Shown here: positions 1 through 6,360 of the stretch, in pieces
Numbering within the stretch: position 1 is the first letter of the stretch
Layout of the letters: each line of letters begins with the position of its first letter
Source: JAKEGK01 sp050116575
Lineage (GTDB): Bacteria; Pseudomonadota; Gammaproteobacteria; SZUA-152
Length of the DNA: 7,096 bases
Reading direction: 5' to 3'
Assembly: GCA_050116575.1 (NCBI GenBank)
Contig: JASFOJ010000210.1
Span: forward strand, 1-7,096
The notes under the pieces: model-generated
What the model was told of the DNA's origin: nothing
What the model saw: only the letters and a program-made list of their open reading frames with translations
Database searches by the model: none
Translations under genes and position numbers: made by a program

Positions 1-84
1 TGAACTGCTTCAGGCAGGCAAAGCAGCAGCGGTCAATGAATTCGCTCTTATAATATTTTAGGTTAACGCCACTTACTATAGTTT

Positions 85-2412
85 TTATTTTTTTAAATTG
101 GCGAATGCATCGGCCATGGCGGAGTTAATCGGCGGTGCTGATTTCGGTTTTCTTTGTTTGTTAGCTCCTTTTGTTCGCGGAGTTTCAGGTTTGTTTTTTG
201 ATTTTGATGGCGCGCTGGTTTTATTGTCCTGGCCCGGTTCGTCACTGAGGCGCATGGATAAACCAATGCGCTTGCGGGGTATGTCGACTTCCATGACTTT
301 CACTTTTACCACCTGGCCGGCTTTCACCACGTCCCGGGGGTCTTTAACAAATTTTTCCGCTAACGCTGAAATATGAATCAGCCCATCCTGGTGGACGCCG
401 ATATCAACAAAAGCCCCGAAGTTGGTGACATTGGTAACAACGCCTTCCAGGATCATGCCTGCGTCCAGGTCTTCAGGCGTTTCAATACCTTCCTTGAAGC
501 TGGCGGTCTTGAACTCCGGCCTTGGGTCACGGCCGGGTTTGTTTAATTCCTCGATAATGTCGCGTACCGTTATTTCGCCGAACTGGTCATCGGCGAAATC
601 ATTGGCAGCCAATCGGTTCAAAAATGCGCTGTCGCCGATGACATCGGTGATGTTGCGCTGCGAGGTTTCAAGAATTTTTTCTACAACAGGGTAAGCTTCC
701 GGGTGAACGGCGGAGGCGTCCAGCGGGTTGTCGCCGTTTTGAATGCGCAAAAACCCTGCGGCCTGTTCAAACGCCTTAGGTCCCAGTCGTGGCACTTTAA
801 GCAGTTGTTGACGGTTGCGGATGGCACCTTGTTGCTCACGATAATTTACAATATTGGCGGCCAGGGTTTCGCTTAAACCTGCTACCCTGGTGAGTAACGG
901 CACCGATGCAGTATTGACTTCGACGCCGACTGCGTTAACACAGTCTTCCACGACGGCATCGAGTTTTCGCGCCAGTTGTTGTTGGTTGACGTCGTGTTGA
1001 TACTGGCCGACACCGATGGACTTGGGTTCGATTTTTACCAGTTCTGCCAGCGGGTCCTGCAGGCGCCGCGCAATAGATACCGCGCCTCGATACGATACAT
1101 CGAGGTTTGGAAATTCTTTGGCCGCCAGCGCCGAAGCGGAATAAACGGAGGCGCCGGCCTCACTGACGACGAGGCTGGTTAATTTTAGTTCCGGGTGGCG
1201 TTTGATCAGTTCATTGACCAATTTATCCGTTTCCCGTGAAGCGGTACCGTTGCCGATACTGATTAATTCGACGCCGTGCTTTTTGCACAGTTGCGCCAAT
1301 ACGGTTAATGATTTATCCCATTGTTTCTGGGGGGCGTGTGGAAAAATCGTAGTCTGTTCCAATAACTTGCCCGTACCGTCAACAATCACCACTTTTACGC
1401 CGGTACGTAAACCGGGATCCAGTCCCATGCTAACCCGCATCCCTGCCGGCGCCGCCAGCAACAGATCGCGAAGGTTTTCGCCGAACACACGGATAGCTTC
1501 GACTTCCGCGTTCTCCCGCAAGCGCAGTAGCAACTCTGTTTCGATGCGCATGGAGACTTTCACCCGCCACGCCAGCCGCGCGCCCTCCAATAACCAAGGA
1601 TCAGCGGACCGGCCCTTATCAGCCAGGCCAAAATGTTGCGCCACCATGCTGTCGCAGATTCCGGTATCCGCAATATTGTCCAGGTCGTCCTGTCCGGGAA
1701 CCATGGTTTTGACGCGCAGTACACCTTCTTCACGTCCGCGAAACAGCGCCAATGCGCGGTGAGAAGGAATGCGGTTTAACGGTTCGCTGAATTCGAAGTA
1801 ATCGGCAAATTTGGCGCCTTTTTGTTGTTCACCACCGATGACTGTCGATGTAAGCTGTGCGTGTTCCCAGACATAGTTGCGCAGTTTTCCCACCAGGTTG
1901 GCCTCATCACCAACACGTTCCATAAATATCTGCCGGGCACCATCCAATACTGCCGCGCTGTCTTTGAAACCGGCCTCTTCATTGATATAGTCTTCAGCCA
2001 GTAGTGATGGTTCTTTCGTTGGATCTTCCAGTATCGCATCCAGCAACGGTTCGATACCGGCTTCGCGGGCAATTTGCGCTTTGGTGCGTCGCTTGGGTTT
2101 GTAGGGCGCGTATAAATCCTCCAGGCGCGTTTTGGTTTCCGCCTCCAGAATTGCTTCTTTTAACTCGGGGGTCAGTTTTTCCTGCTCATCGATGGACTTG
2201 AGAATAGTGGCGCGCCGTTCTTCCAGTTCACGTAAATAAATCAACCGTTCTTCAAGTTGACGCAGTTGGCTGTCGTCAAGACCCGACGTGACTTCCTTGC
2301 GATAACGGGCAATAAATGGAACCGTTGCGCCTTCGTCCAGCAGTTGAATAGTGGCGTCAACCTGTGACTGTTTGACACCAAGTTCTTCAGCAATACGTGC
2401 AGCAATATTCAT
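85..2412 (-). CDS. tex: Tex family transcription accessory / RNA-binding protein (S1 domain)
   Basis: This 775-residue protein has the usual length and full domain order of bacterial Tex, a cytoplasmic nucleic-acid-binding factor linked to transcription and related to eukaryotic Spt6. The N-terminal helical Tex region covers about residues 1-320 and includes the family signature ATVPFIARYRKE near 29-40. A YqgF/RNase H-like domain starts at GLDPGLRTG (330-338). The family motif IEPKSIGVGQYQHDV lies at 461-475, helix-hairpin-helix segments at about 500-556, and an S1 RNA-binding domain at about 651-722 (NFGAFVDIG and DGLIHIS). A Lys/Pro-rich basic tail follows from about 729, probably adding nonspecific nucleic-acid contacts. 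The ATG is the first possible start, since an in-frame TAA lies nine bases upstream. No clear Shine-Dalgarno sequence precedes it. It lies 158 bases downstream of the carbonic anhydrase gene. No intrinsic terminator is evident after the stop codon. The family assignment is firm; the precise physiological role of Tex varies between species. Confidence 0.97.
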   Translation of the reverse strand: MNIAARIAEELGVKQSQVDATIQLLDEGATVPFIARYRKEVTSGLDDSQLRQLEERLIYLRELEERRATILKSIDEQEKLTPELKEAILEAETKTRLEDLYAPYKPKRRTKAQIAREAGIEPLLDAILEDPTKEPSLLAEDYINEEAGFKDSAAVLDGARQIFMERVGDEANLVGKLRNYVWEHAQLTSTVIGGEQQKGAKFADYFEFSEPLNRIPSHRALALFRGREEGVLRVKTMVPGQDDLDNIADTGICDSMVAQHFGLADKGRSADPWLLEGARLAWRVKVSMRIETELLLRLRENAEVEAIRVFGENLRDLLLAAPAGMRVSMGLDPGLRTGVKVVIVDGTGKLLEQTTIFPHAPQKQWDKSLTVLAQLCKKHGVELISIGNGTASRETDKLVNELIKRHPELKLTSLVVSEAGASVYSASALAAKEFPNLDVSYRGAVSIARRLQDPLAELVKIEPKSIGVGQYQHDVNQQQLARKLDAVVEDCVNAVGVEVNTASVPLLTRVAGLSETLAANIVNYREQQGAIRNRQQLLKVPRLGPKAFEQAAGFLRIQNGDNPLDASAVHPEAYPVVEKILETSQRNITDVIGDSAFLNRLAANDFADDQFGEITVRDIIEELNKPGRDPRPEFKTASFKEGIETPEDLDAGMILEGVVTNVTNFGAFVDIGVHQDGLIHISALAEKFVKDPRDVVKAGQVVKVKVMEVDIPRKRIGLSMRLSDEPGQDNKTSAPSKSKNKPETPRTKGANKQRKPKSAPPINSAMADAFANLKK

Positions 2413-2570
2413 GAGTTTTTAAAACCGGAAAGATTTACATTAGTGAAAAGAGGGCAAAGTTTACCAAAACATCGTCGACGATACAGCTAGGCGATGACAA
2501 AAATTTGTGGTAGTCAATTATCGATTCGGACAGAGCAGTTGAAAGGGCAGTGAAATAAAGGTAAACATCG

Positions 2571-3200
2571 TCAGGTGGTTTCCACGCCGTCAAAAAAATC
2601 CACTTCACCGGTTTCCACCGAATATTCGGCGCCCACCACAAGCAGTCCCTCATTGCGGATCAACTGTTCCAGGATTTCCGAACCATGGCGTAAATGATTG
2701 GCCGAAGCCCTGACATTGGCCCGTATCGCGCGCTGTGCCAGATCATCAAGATTGTTTTTTAATTCGGTTTGCAGTAATCCTTCTACCGATGGGCGGACCC
2801 GGTCTACGATGGAACGCAAATTACGTGACTGGCTTTCCGCCGGACGTTGTAGTTCTTCGATAGTTGCCGTGATGGCACCACATTGTGAATGCCCCAGTAC
2901 GACTACCAGCCGGGTACCGAAACGTGATGCCGCGAATTCCACGCTTCCCACCTGTGAGGGAGCAACGATATTACCGGCGACACGAATGACAAACAAATCT
3001 CCCAACCCCTGGTCGAACACCAGTTCCGCCGGTACCCGCGAGTCCGAACAGCCGAGGATTATGGCTTTGGGGCGCTGCTCTTTAACCAGTTGTACGCGGC
3101 GTGATTGGATAAGGGCGTTTTCACCGCTGCGAACGTTATTGACAAATCGGCGGTTACCTTCCCTGAGATGTTTCAGTGCTTTTTGTGCAGATAATATCAT
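2571..3200 (-). CDS. Beta-class carbonic anhydrase
   Basis: This 209-residue protein should catalyse reversible hydration of CO2 to bicarbonate with a zinc ion, and is probably cytoplasmic because no signal peptide is visible. The beta-class active site is complete: Cys51, Asp53 and Arg55 in CSDSR, then His104 and Cys107 in HSQCG. Cys51, His104 and Cys107 are the expected zinc ligands, and Asp53-Arg55 the conserved dyad. Other family features are the N-terminal helix ALKHLREGNRRF (8-19), VIRVAGNIV (71-79) and a C-terminal strand region resembling YSVETGEVDFF. Length is normal for bacterial members. The ATG is the first possible start, because an in-frame TAA lies 12 bases upstream; a weak AGG sits close before it. 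The neighbouring genes do not suggest a dedicated carbon-fixation locus, so a housekeeping role in bicarbonate supply or pH balance is the most likely reading. Whether it is best called can or cynT cannot be settled from sequence alone. Confidence 0.95.
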   Translation of the reverse strand: MILSAQKALKHLREGNRRFVNNVRSGENALIQSRRVQLVKEQRPKAIILGCSDSRVPAELVFDQGLGDLFVIRVAGNIVAPSQVGSVEFAASRFGTRLVVVLGHSQCGAITATIEELQRPAESQSRNLRSIVDRVRPSVEGLLQTELKNNLDDLAQRAIRANVRASANHLRHGSEILEQLIRNEGLLVVGAEYSVETGEVDFFDGVETT

Positions 3201-3284
3201 GAGCCTATATTAGTTTTAGGTTTGCCGACGATGTTTGTGTCAGCCTGATTGCTCACGCACCAGGCCAGCTGAACAGGTTGCACT

Positions 3285-3312
3285 ATTCTAATAAAAAACA
3301 CTAGCTGCGCAA
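3285..3312 (-). promoter_or_regulatory. Candidate sigma-70-type promoter for the carbonic anhydrase gene
   Basis: Read on the minus strand, a -10-like TAGAAT (five of six consensus bases, plus positions 3285-3290) lies 16 bases downstream of a weak -35-like TTGCGC (3307-3312). Transcription would start near 3278 and give a leader of roughly 78 bases before the ATG at 3200. The strand and position suit the carbonic anhydrase gene, but the -35 match is poor, so this is only a candidate. Confidence 0.3.
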
Positions 3313-3346
3313 AGATATTCTTGCTGATAAAATAATGTATTTATAA

Positions 3347-3439
3347 GCATATTGCGGTTCCATGGAGTGCCACCTTGGTGGCTTGCCGCATTGATGCAGA
3401 TTGTCGGTTATTGGCAAAACGCCAATTGCGGCGGTTCCA
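3347..3439. repeat. Structured intergenic region: nested inverted repeats and a short direct repeat
   Basis: The 268-base gap 3201-3468 holds no convincing gene. Within it, 3347-3397 is an imperfect nested palindrome: GCAT (3347-3350) pairs with ATGC (3394-3397), TGCGG (3353-3357) with CCGCA (3386-3390), and GCCACC (3369-3374) with GGTGGC (3377-3382). A second hairpin, ATTGGC-aaaac-GCCAAT, lies at 3410-3426. A direct repeat also occurs: minus-strand TGGAACCGCAAT (3362 to 3351) recurs as TGGAACCGCCGCAAT (3439 to 3425) with a three-base CGC insertion. Neither hairpin has an uninterrupted T run, so neither is a textbook intrinsic terminator. The region may still help end the upstream CheW/LysM transcript or form an RNA structure; function is unknown. 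Confidence 0.5.
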
Positions 3440-3468
3440 AGATTCTTCGTTAGTCAATTGAGCAAATA

Positions 3469-5241
3469 CTAGTTTGCAGGAATCTGTGGACGGATGACTT
3501 TACGAATACGTACAATGTCGCCCGGATAAATCCAGTCGGGGTCGCGCACGTAGCTTAGTTCGGACAGCCGCTTGTATTGAAAAGGGTCTCCCAGGTACTT
3601 GGCGGCAATGTCCCACAACGTATCGCCTTTTACCACGATATAGATAAACTCATCATATTGCGCCACATTCCAGTTATCCGTTTTCCCATGCAAAGCCAGA
3701 TGATCCAGGCTCCGGACTGGTTGTTCCTCGACGAAAGATAATCTTTCGGAGACAGTATTGCTTAACTGCTGTTGTTGGGTCCTATCAGTGAAAACGGTGG
3801 ACTTTTTGTTGTGGTTTATGTCCGGGGTTGTTGTTTGCGCTTCCGGCATTTTGGCCGATGGTCGTTCCACAGTAATGGAATATGTTTGGGTTTTCAAACC
3901 CAGAATGACCTGGTACCGGTCTGGGCGTTTCGAAGGTTGTGCCGGCGCCATAGCAACATTACTTGAATCATTTTCGCTTTTGAGACCGCCAGCTGTTGTT
4001 TTCTCTTCTTCAGCGGCAAGTTCCATTTTTGGTGCCGTAACGTTGTCATCAACCTGTTTTTGTTGAACAGGTTTGCGATAGGTGTTTTCAGCTGGGGTAA
4101 ATTCCGTAATACTATCGTTGCTCAACGAGCGCCATACGAGTACCGGCAGCAATGTCGATAAAAGTAACAAAACAGTTTTCCAGCGCGGGGATAGCCTTTT
4201 GACAATATTCGCACCGGGTGGTTGGGAAGACAGCGTTGTTTCGTGTTGGACATCTTGACCGCTACTTTCAATGTTTGTGTAAGTTGCTGGTGTATTTTTC
4301 GTGTGCAGTGGGGGTAACGCAACTGCTTTGAGAGCGATAGATTGGTATTGCGCCGAATTGTTTAGCGTTTCTCCCCCGGATTCGACTTTCGTAAATTGCC
4401 AGTTATAAAAGTCGTAGCGGTTATCCGTTGGTTCGCTTTTAGAAACGGTTACCGGTGTCTCAGTTGGTATTTCTGGAGTCGCGGCATCGGCCGGAAATCT
4501 TGCGCCGGGTTTTTTATCACAGTTGTTTTCCCCGGCAACGTCAAGGTTTGCGGATGGGTTGGCGATTTGCGCAGAACCAGAGTTTGTGGGGATCGTTGCA
4601 TCGGGATGTTCCACCGCAATTTTGTGCTCGGTATCGTGAATGCCAGGTCCTGTGTCGATAATGGTGGCGTTTGGGACTGGCGCAATTACACGCTGTTCCT
4701 GTTTTACGGTGTTGGCACTACGGTCAACGTTATCGTCCTGATCAGTGTTAACCGGGTATTGCTTTTTGCCGCGGCTCAGGCACGGGCCGTTATACTCTTT
4801 GTCGAGCGTCTGTAAATCAATATACAACAGTAATTGCTCTTTGTGCCTTACTATGTGCGATACGATGTTATCCGCTAAAAAGGGATCCTGTTCATGAAAG
4901 TCTGCGCTGCTGGCGTCGACGATATCCAGCGCTTCATCGACCCAGAATCCCGTCAACTGTGCACCGCTATTGACAATTATGATGACACCATTATTGTTGC
5001 CGGCTCCAACAGGTTCATCGAAATACGTTCGCAGGCAATGTACCGGCGTCGCCGAGTTATTAAAATCGATCATTCCTGCTAGCGAACGAGGGCTGAATGG
5101 CAATCTGGTTATTGCAGGGGGTTCAATGATGGATACAACACTGGCAGCGCTTATACAGCAATAGGAGTCCGCAACACGAAATACCAACAAATCCTGTTGG
5201 TCCTGTTGCAGGTACGGGTTGATGGCGATGGTGTCGGTCAT
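3469..5241 (-). CDS. CheW-like domain / transmembrane / LysM domain protein, novel architecture
   Basis: This 590-residue protein is not a family I can name. Residues 15-147 resemble a CheW adaptor domain: LLVFRVADSYCCI at the start, a GFWVDEALDIV segment (98-108) matching the VDEV strand, and LLLYIDLQTL at the end. The linker 150-350 is rich in Asn, Thr, Pro and Asp and looks disordered. A single hydrophobic helix lies at about 356-370, preceded by KRLSPRWK, so the positive-inside rule puts CheW in the cytoplasm. A second disordered stretch leads to a good LysM domain at 533-582, with VVKGDTLWDIAAKYLGDP and IYPGDIVRI, expected in the periplasm bound to peptidoglycan. The CheW signature normally read as NLRG-PV-DL is replaced by DFNN-PVHCL (59-70), so ordinary CheA or receptor binding may be lost. 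The ATG is the first in-frame start after a TAG 15 bases upstream; no Shine-Dalgarno is visible. No chemotaxis genes adjoin it. Domain calls are fairly secure; the job is inference. Confidence 0.9.
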   Translation of the reverse strand: MTDTIAINPYLQQDQQDLLVFRVADSYCCISAASVVSIIEPPAITRLPFSPRSLAGMIDFNNSATPVHCLRTYFDEPVGAGNNNGVIIIVNSGAQLTGFWVDEALDIVDASSADFHEQDPFLADNIVSHIVRHKEQLLLYIDLQTLDKEYNGPCLSRGKKQYPVNTDQDDNVDRSANTVKQEQRVIAPVPNATIIDTGPGIHDTEHKIAVEHPDATIPTNSGSAQIANPSANLDVAGENNCDKKPGARFPADAATPEIPTETPVTVSKSEPTDNRYDFYNWQFTKVESGGETLNNSAQYQSIALKAVALPPLHTKNTPATYTNIESSGQDVQHETTLSSQPPGANIVKRLSPRWKTVLLLLSTLLPVLVWRSLSNDSITEFTPAENTYRKPVQQKQVDDNVTAPKMELAAEEEKTTAGGLKSENDSSNVAMAPAQPSKRPDRYQVILGLKTQTYSITVERPSAKMPEAQTTTPDINHNKKSTVFTDRTQQQQLSNTVSERLSFVEEQPVRSLDHLALHGKTDNWNVAQYDEFIYIVVKGDTLWDIAAKYLGDPFQYKRLSELSYVRDPDWIYPGDIVRIRKVIRPQIPAN

Positions 5242-5253
5242 CGAAAATGGAGG

Positions 5254-5306
5254 CTAAAAGGTTAATTCATTGAAGACGTTTTATCTAAAACGTATCGGCC
5301 TTTTCT
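5254..5306 (-). promoter_or_regulatory. 18-base palindrome (candidate operator) within a larger inverted repeat upstream of the CheW/LysM gene
   Basis: A perfect palindrome with a two-base centre, ACGTTTTA-tc-TAAAACGT, occupies 5276-5293, ending 35 bases before the start codon at 5241. An outer pair, AAAAGG (5256-5261) and CCTTTT (5299-5304), encloses it asymmetrically. A candidate promoter on the minus strand is GTGACA (5337-5342) with TAAAAT (5312-5317), although the 19-base spacer is long. This would place the palindrome just downstream of the transcription start, a position typical of repressor sites. It is not followed by a T run on the minus strand, so it is less likely to be a terminator for the acetyltransferase gene. 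The symmetry is seen directly; regulation is inferred. Confidence 0.45.
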
Positions 5307-5358
5307 AGTTCATTTTAATGGCGAATTAATAGAATATGTCACGTTATGGATCAGATGC

Positions 5359-6159
5359 TTATGGGTATTTTACGTAGTTAGGCCGTTGATAATGCTCGTG
5401 AAAACCACAGCGCAACATGTTGTTGTAGGAAGGGTTTGGTTGATCTGGCAATTTTGCGGTTTCGGTGGCAAACCAGTTACACCCCATCTTTATACCTTCG
5501 CGGATACGATGGGCCATGAGCGCGCCCTGGATACCGCGTTTGCGGTAAGTTTGCAGGGTGGTTGCCGTGTTTAGGTGACCGATATCGTTGTGAATCGTCA
5601 GGCAGCCTGCACCCACCGGTATATCGCCATCCTGTGCCAGGTAGACATGGTTGTCAGGGATACTGACGACACTGGAAAACACCGGCAACAGTTTATCGGG
5701 TAAATCGAAACCGGCACATATTAATGAACCCACCAGCGTGGCATGATCAGTGCCCACTTCGACGATTTCCAGGTCGGTGGTAAGGTCGGGCGGCGCCTCG
5801 TGGCCACGGATCATCTTTACCCAGTGGTTGACGATTTCAAAGCCGCGGCTATCAAGCCATCGCGCAATATTCTCGGGTTGAGCATCGGGAGACAGTGAAA
5901 CACCAATGGGCAGGTTTTTATTGTCGTATAGCGCAATGAGTTTATCCAGGGCTTGCTCGGTGGCAGCGGCTTCCAGGCCAAAACCCAGTACGCGGTTAAA
6001 CATCCAGTCGGGCATTTTTTCCATGATCAGCGCCGTGGCAAGATCCACCTTGTGCAACGATATTCCCAGATCATTAGCATCGCTGGGTGGCACGGCTTGC
6101 CATAAACCGGTCCATAGTGCCAGTTCACTGTGCTCGACAATCATTGTGGATTTTTGCAT
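5359..6159 (-). CDS. GNAT family N-acetyltransferase, two-lobed
   Basis: This 266-residue soluble protein probably transfers an acetyl group from acetyl-CoA to an unknown amine. The C-terminal half (about 128-266) is a recognisable GNAT domain: strand VYLAQDGDIPVGAGCLTIH at 172-190, the acetyl-CoA loop YRKRGIQGAL (205-214, the R/Q-x-x-G-x-G/A motif), and the closing NPSYNNMLRCGF segment (242-253). The N-terminal half lacks a clear CoA loop, but WLDSRGFEIVNHWVKMIRG (101-119) resembles the end of the C-terminal half, so the protein may be a tandem GNAT with a degenerate first copy. The ATG is the first ATG after an in-frame TAG at 6196-6198; Met6 is a possible alternative. A GGGG stretch upstream is only a weak ribosome-binding site. 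It is 117 bases upstream of the CheW/LysM gene. The substrate cannot be deduced; neighbours offer no metabolic clue. Confidence 0.9.
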   Translation of the reverse strand: MQKSTMIVEHSELALWTGLWQAVPPSDANDLGISLHKVDLATALIMEKMPDWMFNRVLGFGLEAAATEQALDKLIALYDNKNLPIGVSLSPDAQPENIARWLDSRGFEIVNHWVKMIRGHEAPPDLTTDLEIVEVGTDHATLVGSLICAGFDLPDKLLPVFSSVVSIPDNHVYLAQDGDIPVGAGCLTIHNDIGHLNTATTLQTYRKRGIQGALMAHRIREGIKMGCNWFATETAKLPDQPNPSYNNMLRCGFHEHYQRPNYVKYP

Positions 6160-6189
6160 GGTTTGGGTGCCCCGTGAAATTACCTGTGC

Positions 6190-6240
6190 GCCTTCCTAAT
6201 AGGATAGTCTATTCAGGCATGGTTTCACATTAGTGCCATG
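6190..6240 (-). promoter_or_regulatory. Leader of the acetyltransferase gene with two potential hairpins
   Basis: Two inverted repeats lie 31 to 81 bases upstream of the acetyltransferase ATG. On the minus strand the first is CATGG-CAC-taat-GTG-aaa-CCATG (6240 to 6218), an eight-pair stem with an AAA bulge. The second is GCCTgAATAG-actatc-CTATT followed by agga and AGGC (6218 to about 6191). A weak promoter candidate further upstream, TTGGAA (6301-6306) with TATACC (6277-6282) and an 18-base spacer, would put both hairpins in the transcript. They match no riboswitch or leader that I recognise. Confidence 0.3.
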
Positions 6241-6318
6241 AGAAGACTGCCTTGAGCTTATCGAATACGGGAAGGGGGTATAGCACAACGCATTCATGCT
6301 TTCCAACCACTATAAATG

Positions 6319-6341
6319 AAAAGGCGGGCACATGGCCCGCC
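6319..6341 (-). terminator. Rho-independent terminator of the outer-membrane protein gene
   Basis: On the minus strand a perfect seven-pair GC-rich stem, GGCGGGC-catgt-GCCCGCC (6341 to 6323), is followed at once by TTTT and then an AT-rich stretch. It begins 20 bases after the TAA at 6361-6363. This is a standard intrinsic terminator and separates the gene at 6361-7095 from the acetyltransferase gene. Confidence 0.85.
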
Positions 6342-6360
6342 AGGTTGTAGCGAGGGGGAC

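Noticed and set aside
2..61. Possible 3' end of a convergent plus-strand gene, reading ELLQAGKAAAVNEFALIIF then TAG.
   Set aside because: Only 19 codons are visible, no family is recognisable, and an open stretch this short is expected by chance. The sequence left of the window would settle it.
75..94. ACTATAGT palindrome followed by a T-rich run, resembling a terminator on the plus strand.
   Set aside because: The palindrome is AT-rich, has no loop and would not form a stable stem, so it does not meet the criteria for an intrinsic terminator.
1202..1762. A 186-codon open frame on the plus strand opposite tex.
   Set aside because: It is antisense to a firmly identified conserved gene, its translation is Ser/Arg-rich without domain features, and it has no ribosome-binding site of note.
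2435..2653. A 72-codon minus-strand frame overlapping the end of the carbonic anhydrase gene.
   Set aside because: It overlaps conserved carbonic anhydrase sequence in another frame, and the translation has no recognisable features.
2698..3213. A 171-codon plus-strand open frame opposite the carbonic anhydrase gene.
   Set aside because: It mirrors the conserved carbonic anhydrase codons; the translation shows no domain and is explained as an antisense shadow.
4396..4815. A 139-codon plus-strand open frame opposite the CheW/LysM linker, with hydrophobic stretches.
   Set aside because: The linker is low-complexity, so an antisense frame stays open easily. Hydrophobic stretches are expected as the antisense of Asn/Thr/Asp-rich codons, and no start signal supports it.
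2437..6235. The nine-base word CACTAATGT (minus strand) occurs in the leaders of both tex (2437-2445) and the acetyltransferase gene (6227-6235).
   Set aside because: Two copies of a nine-base word with different flanks are too little to claim a shared regulatory site.
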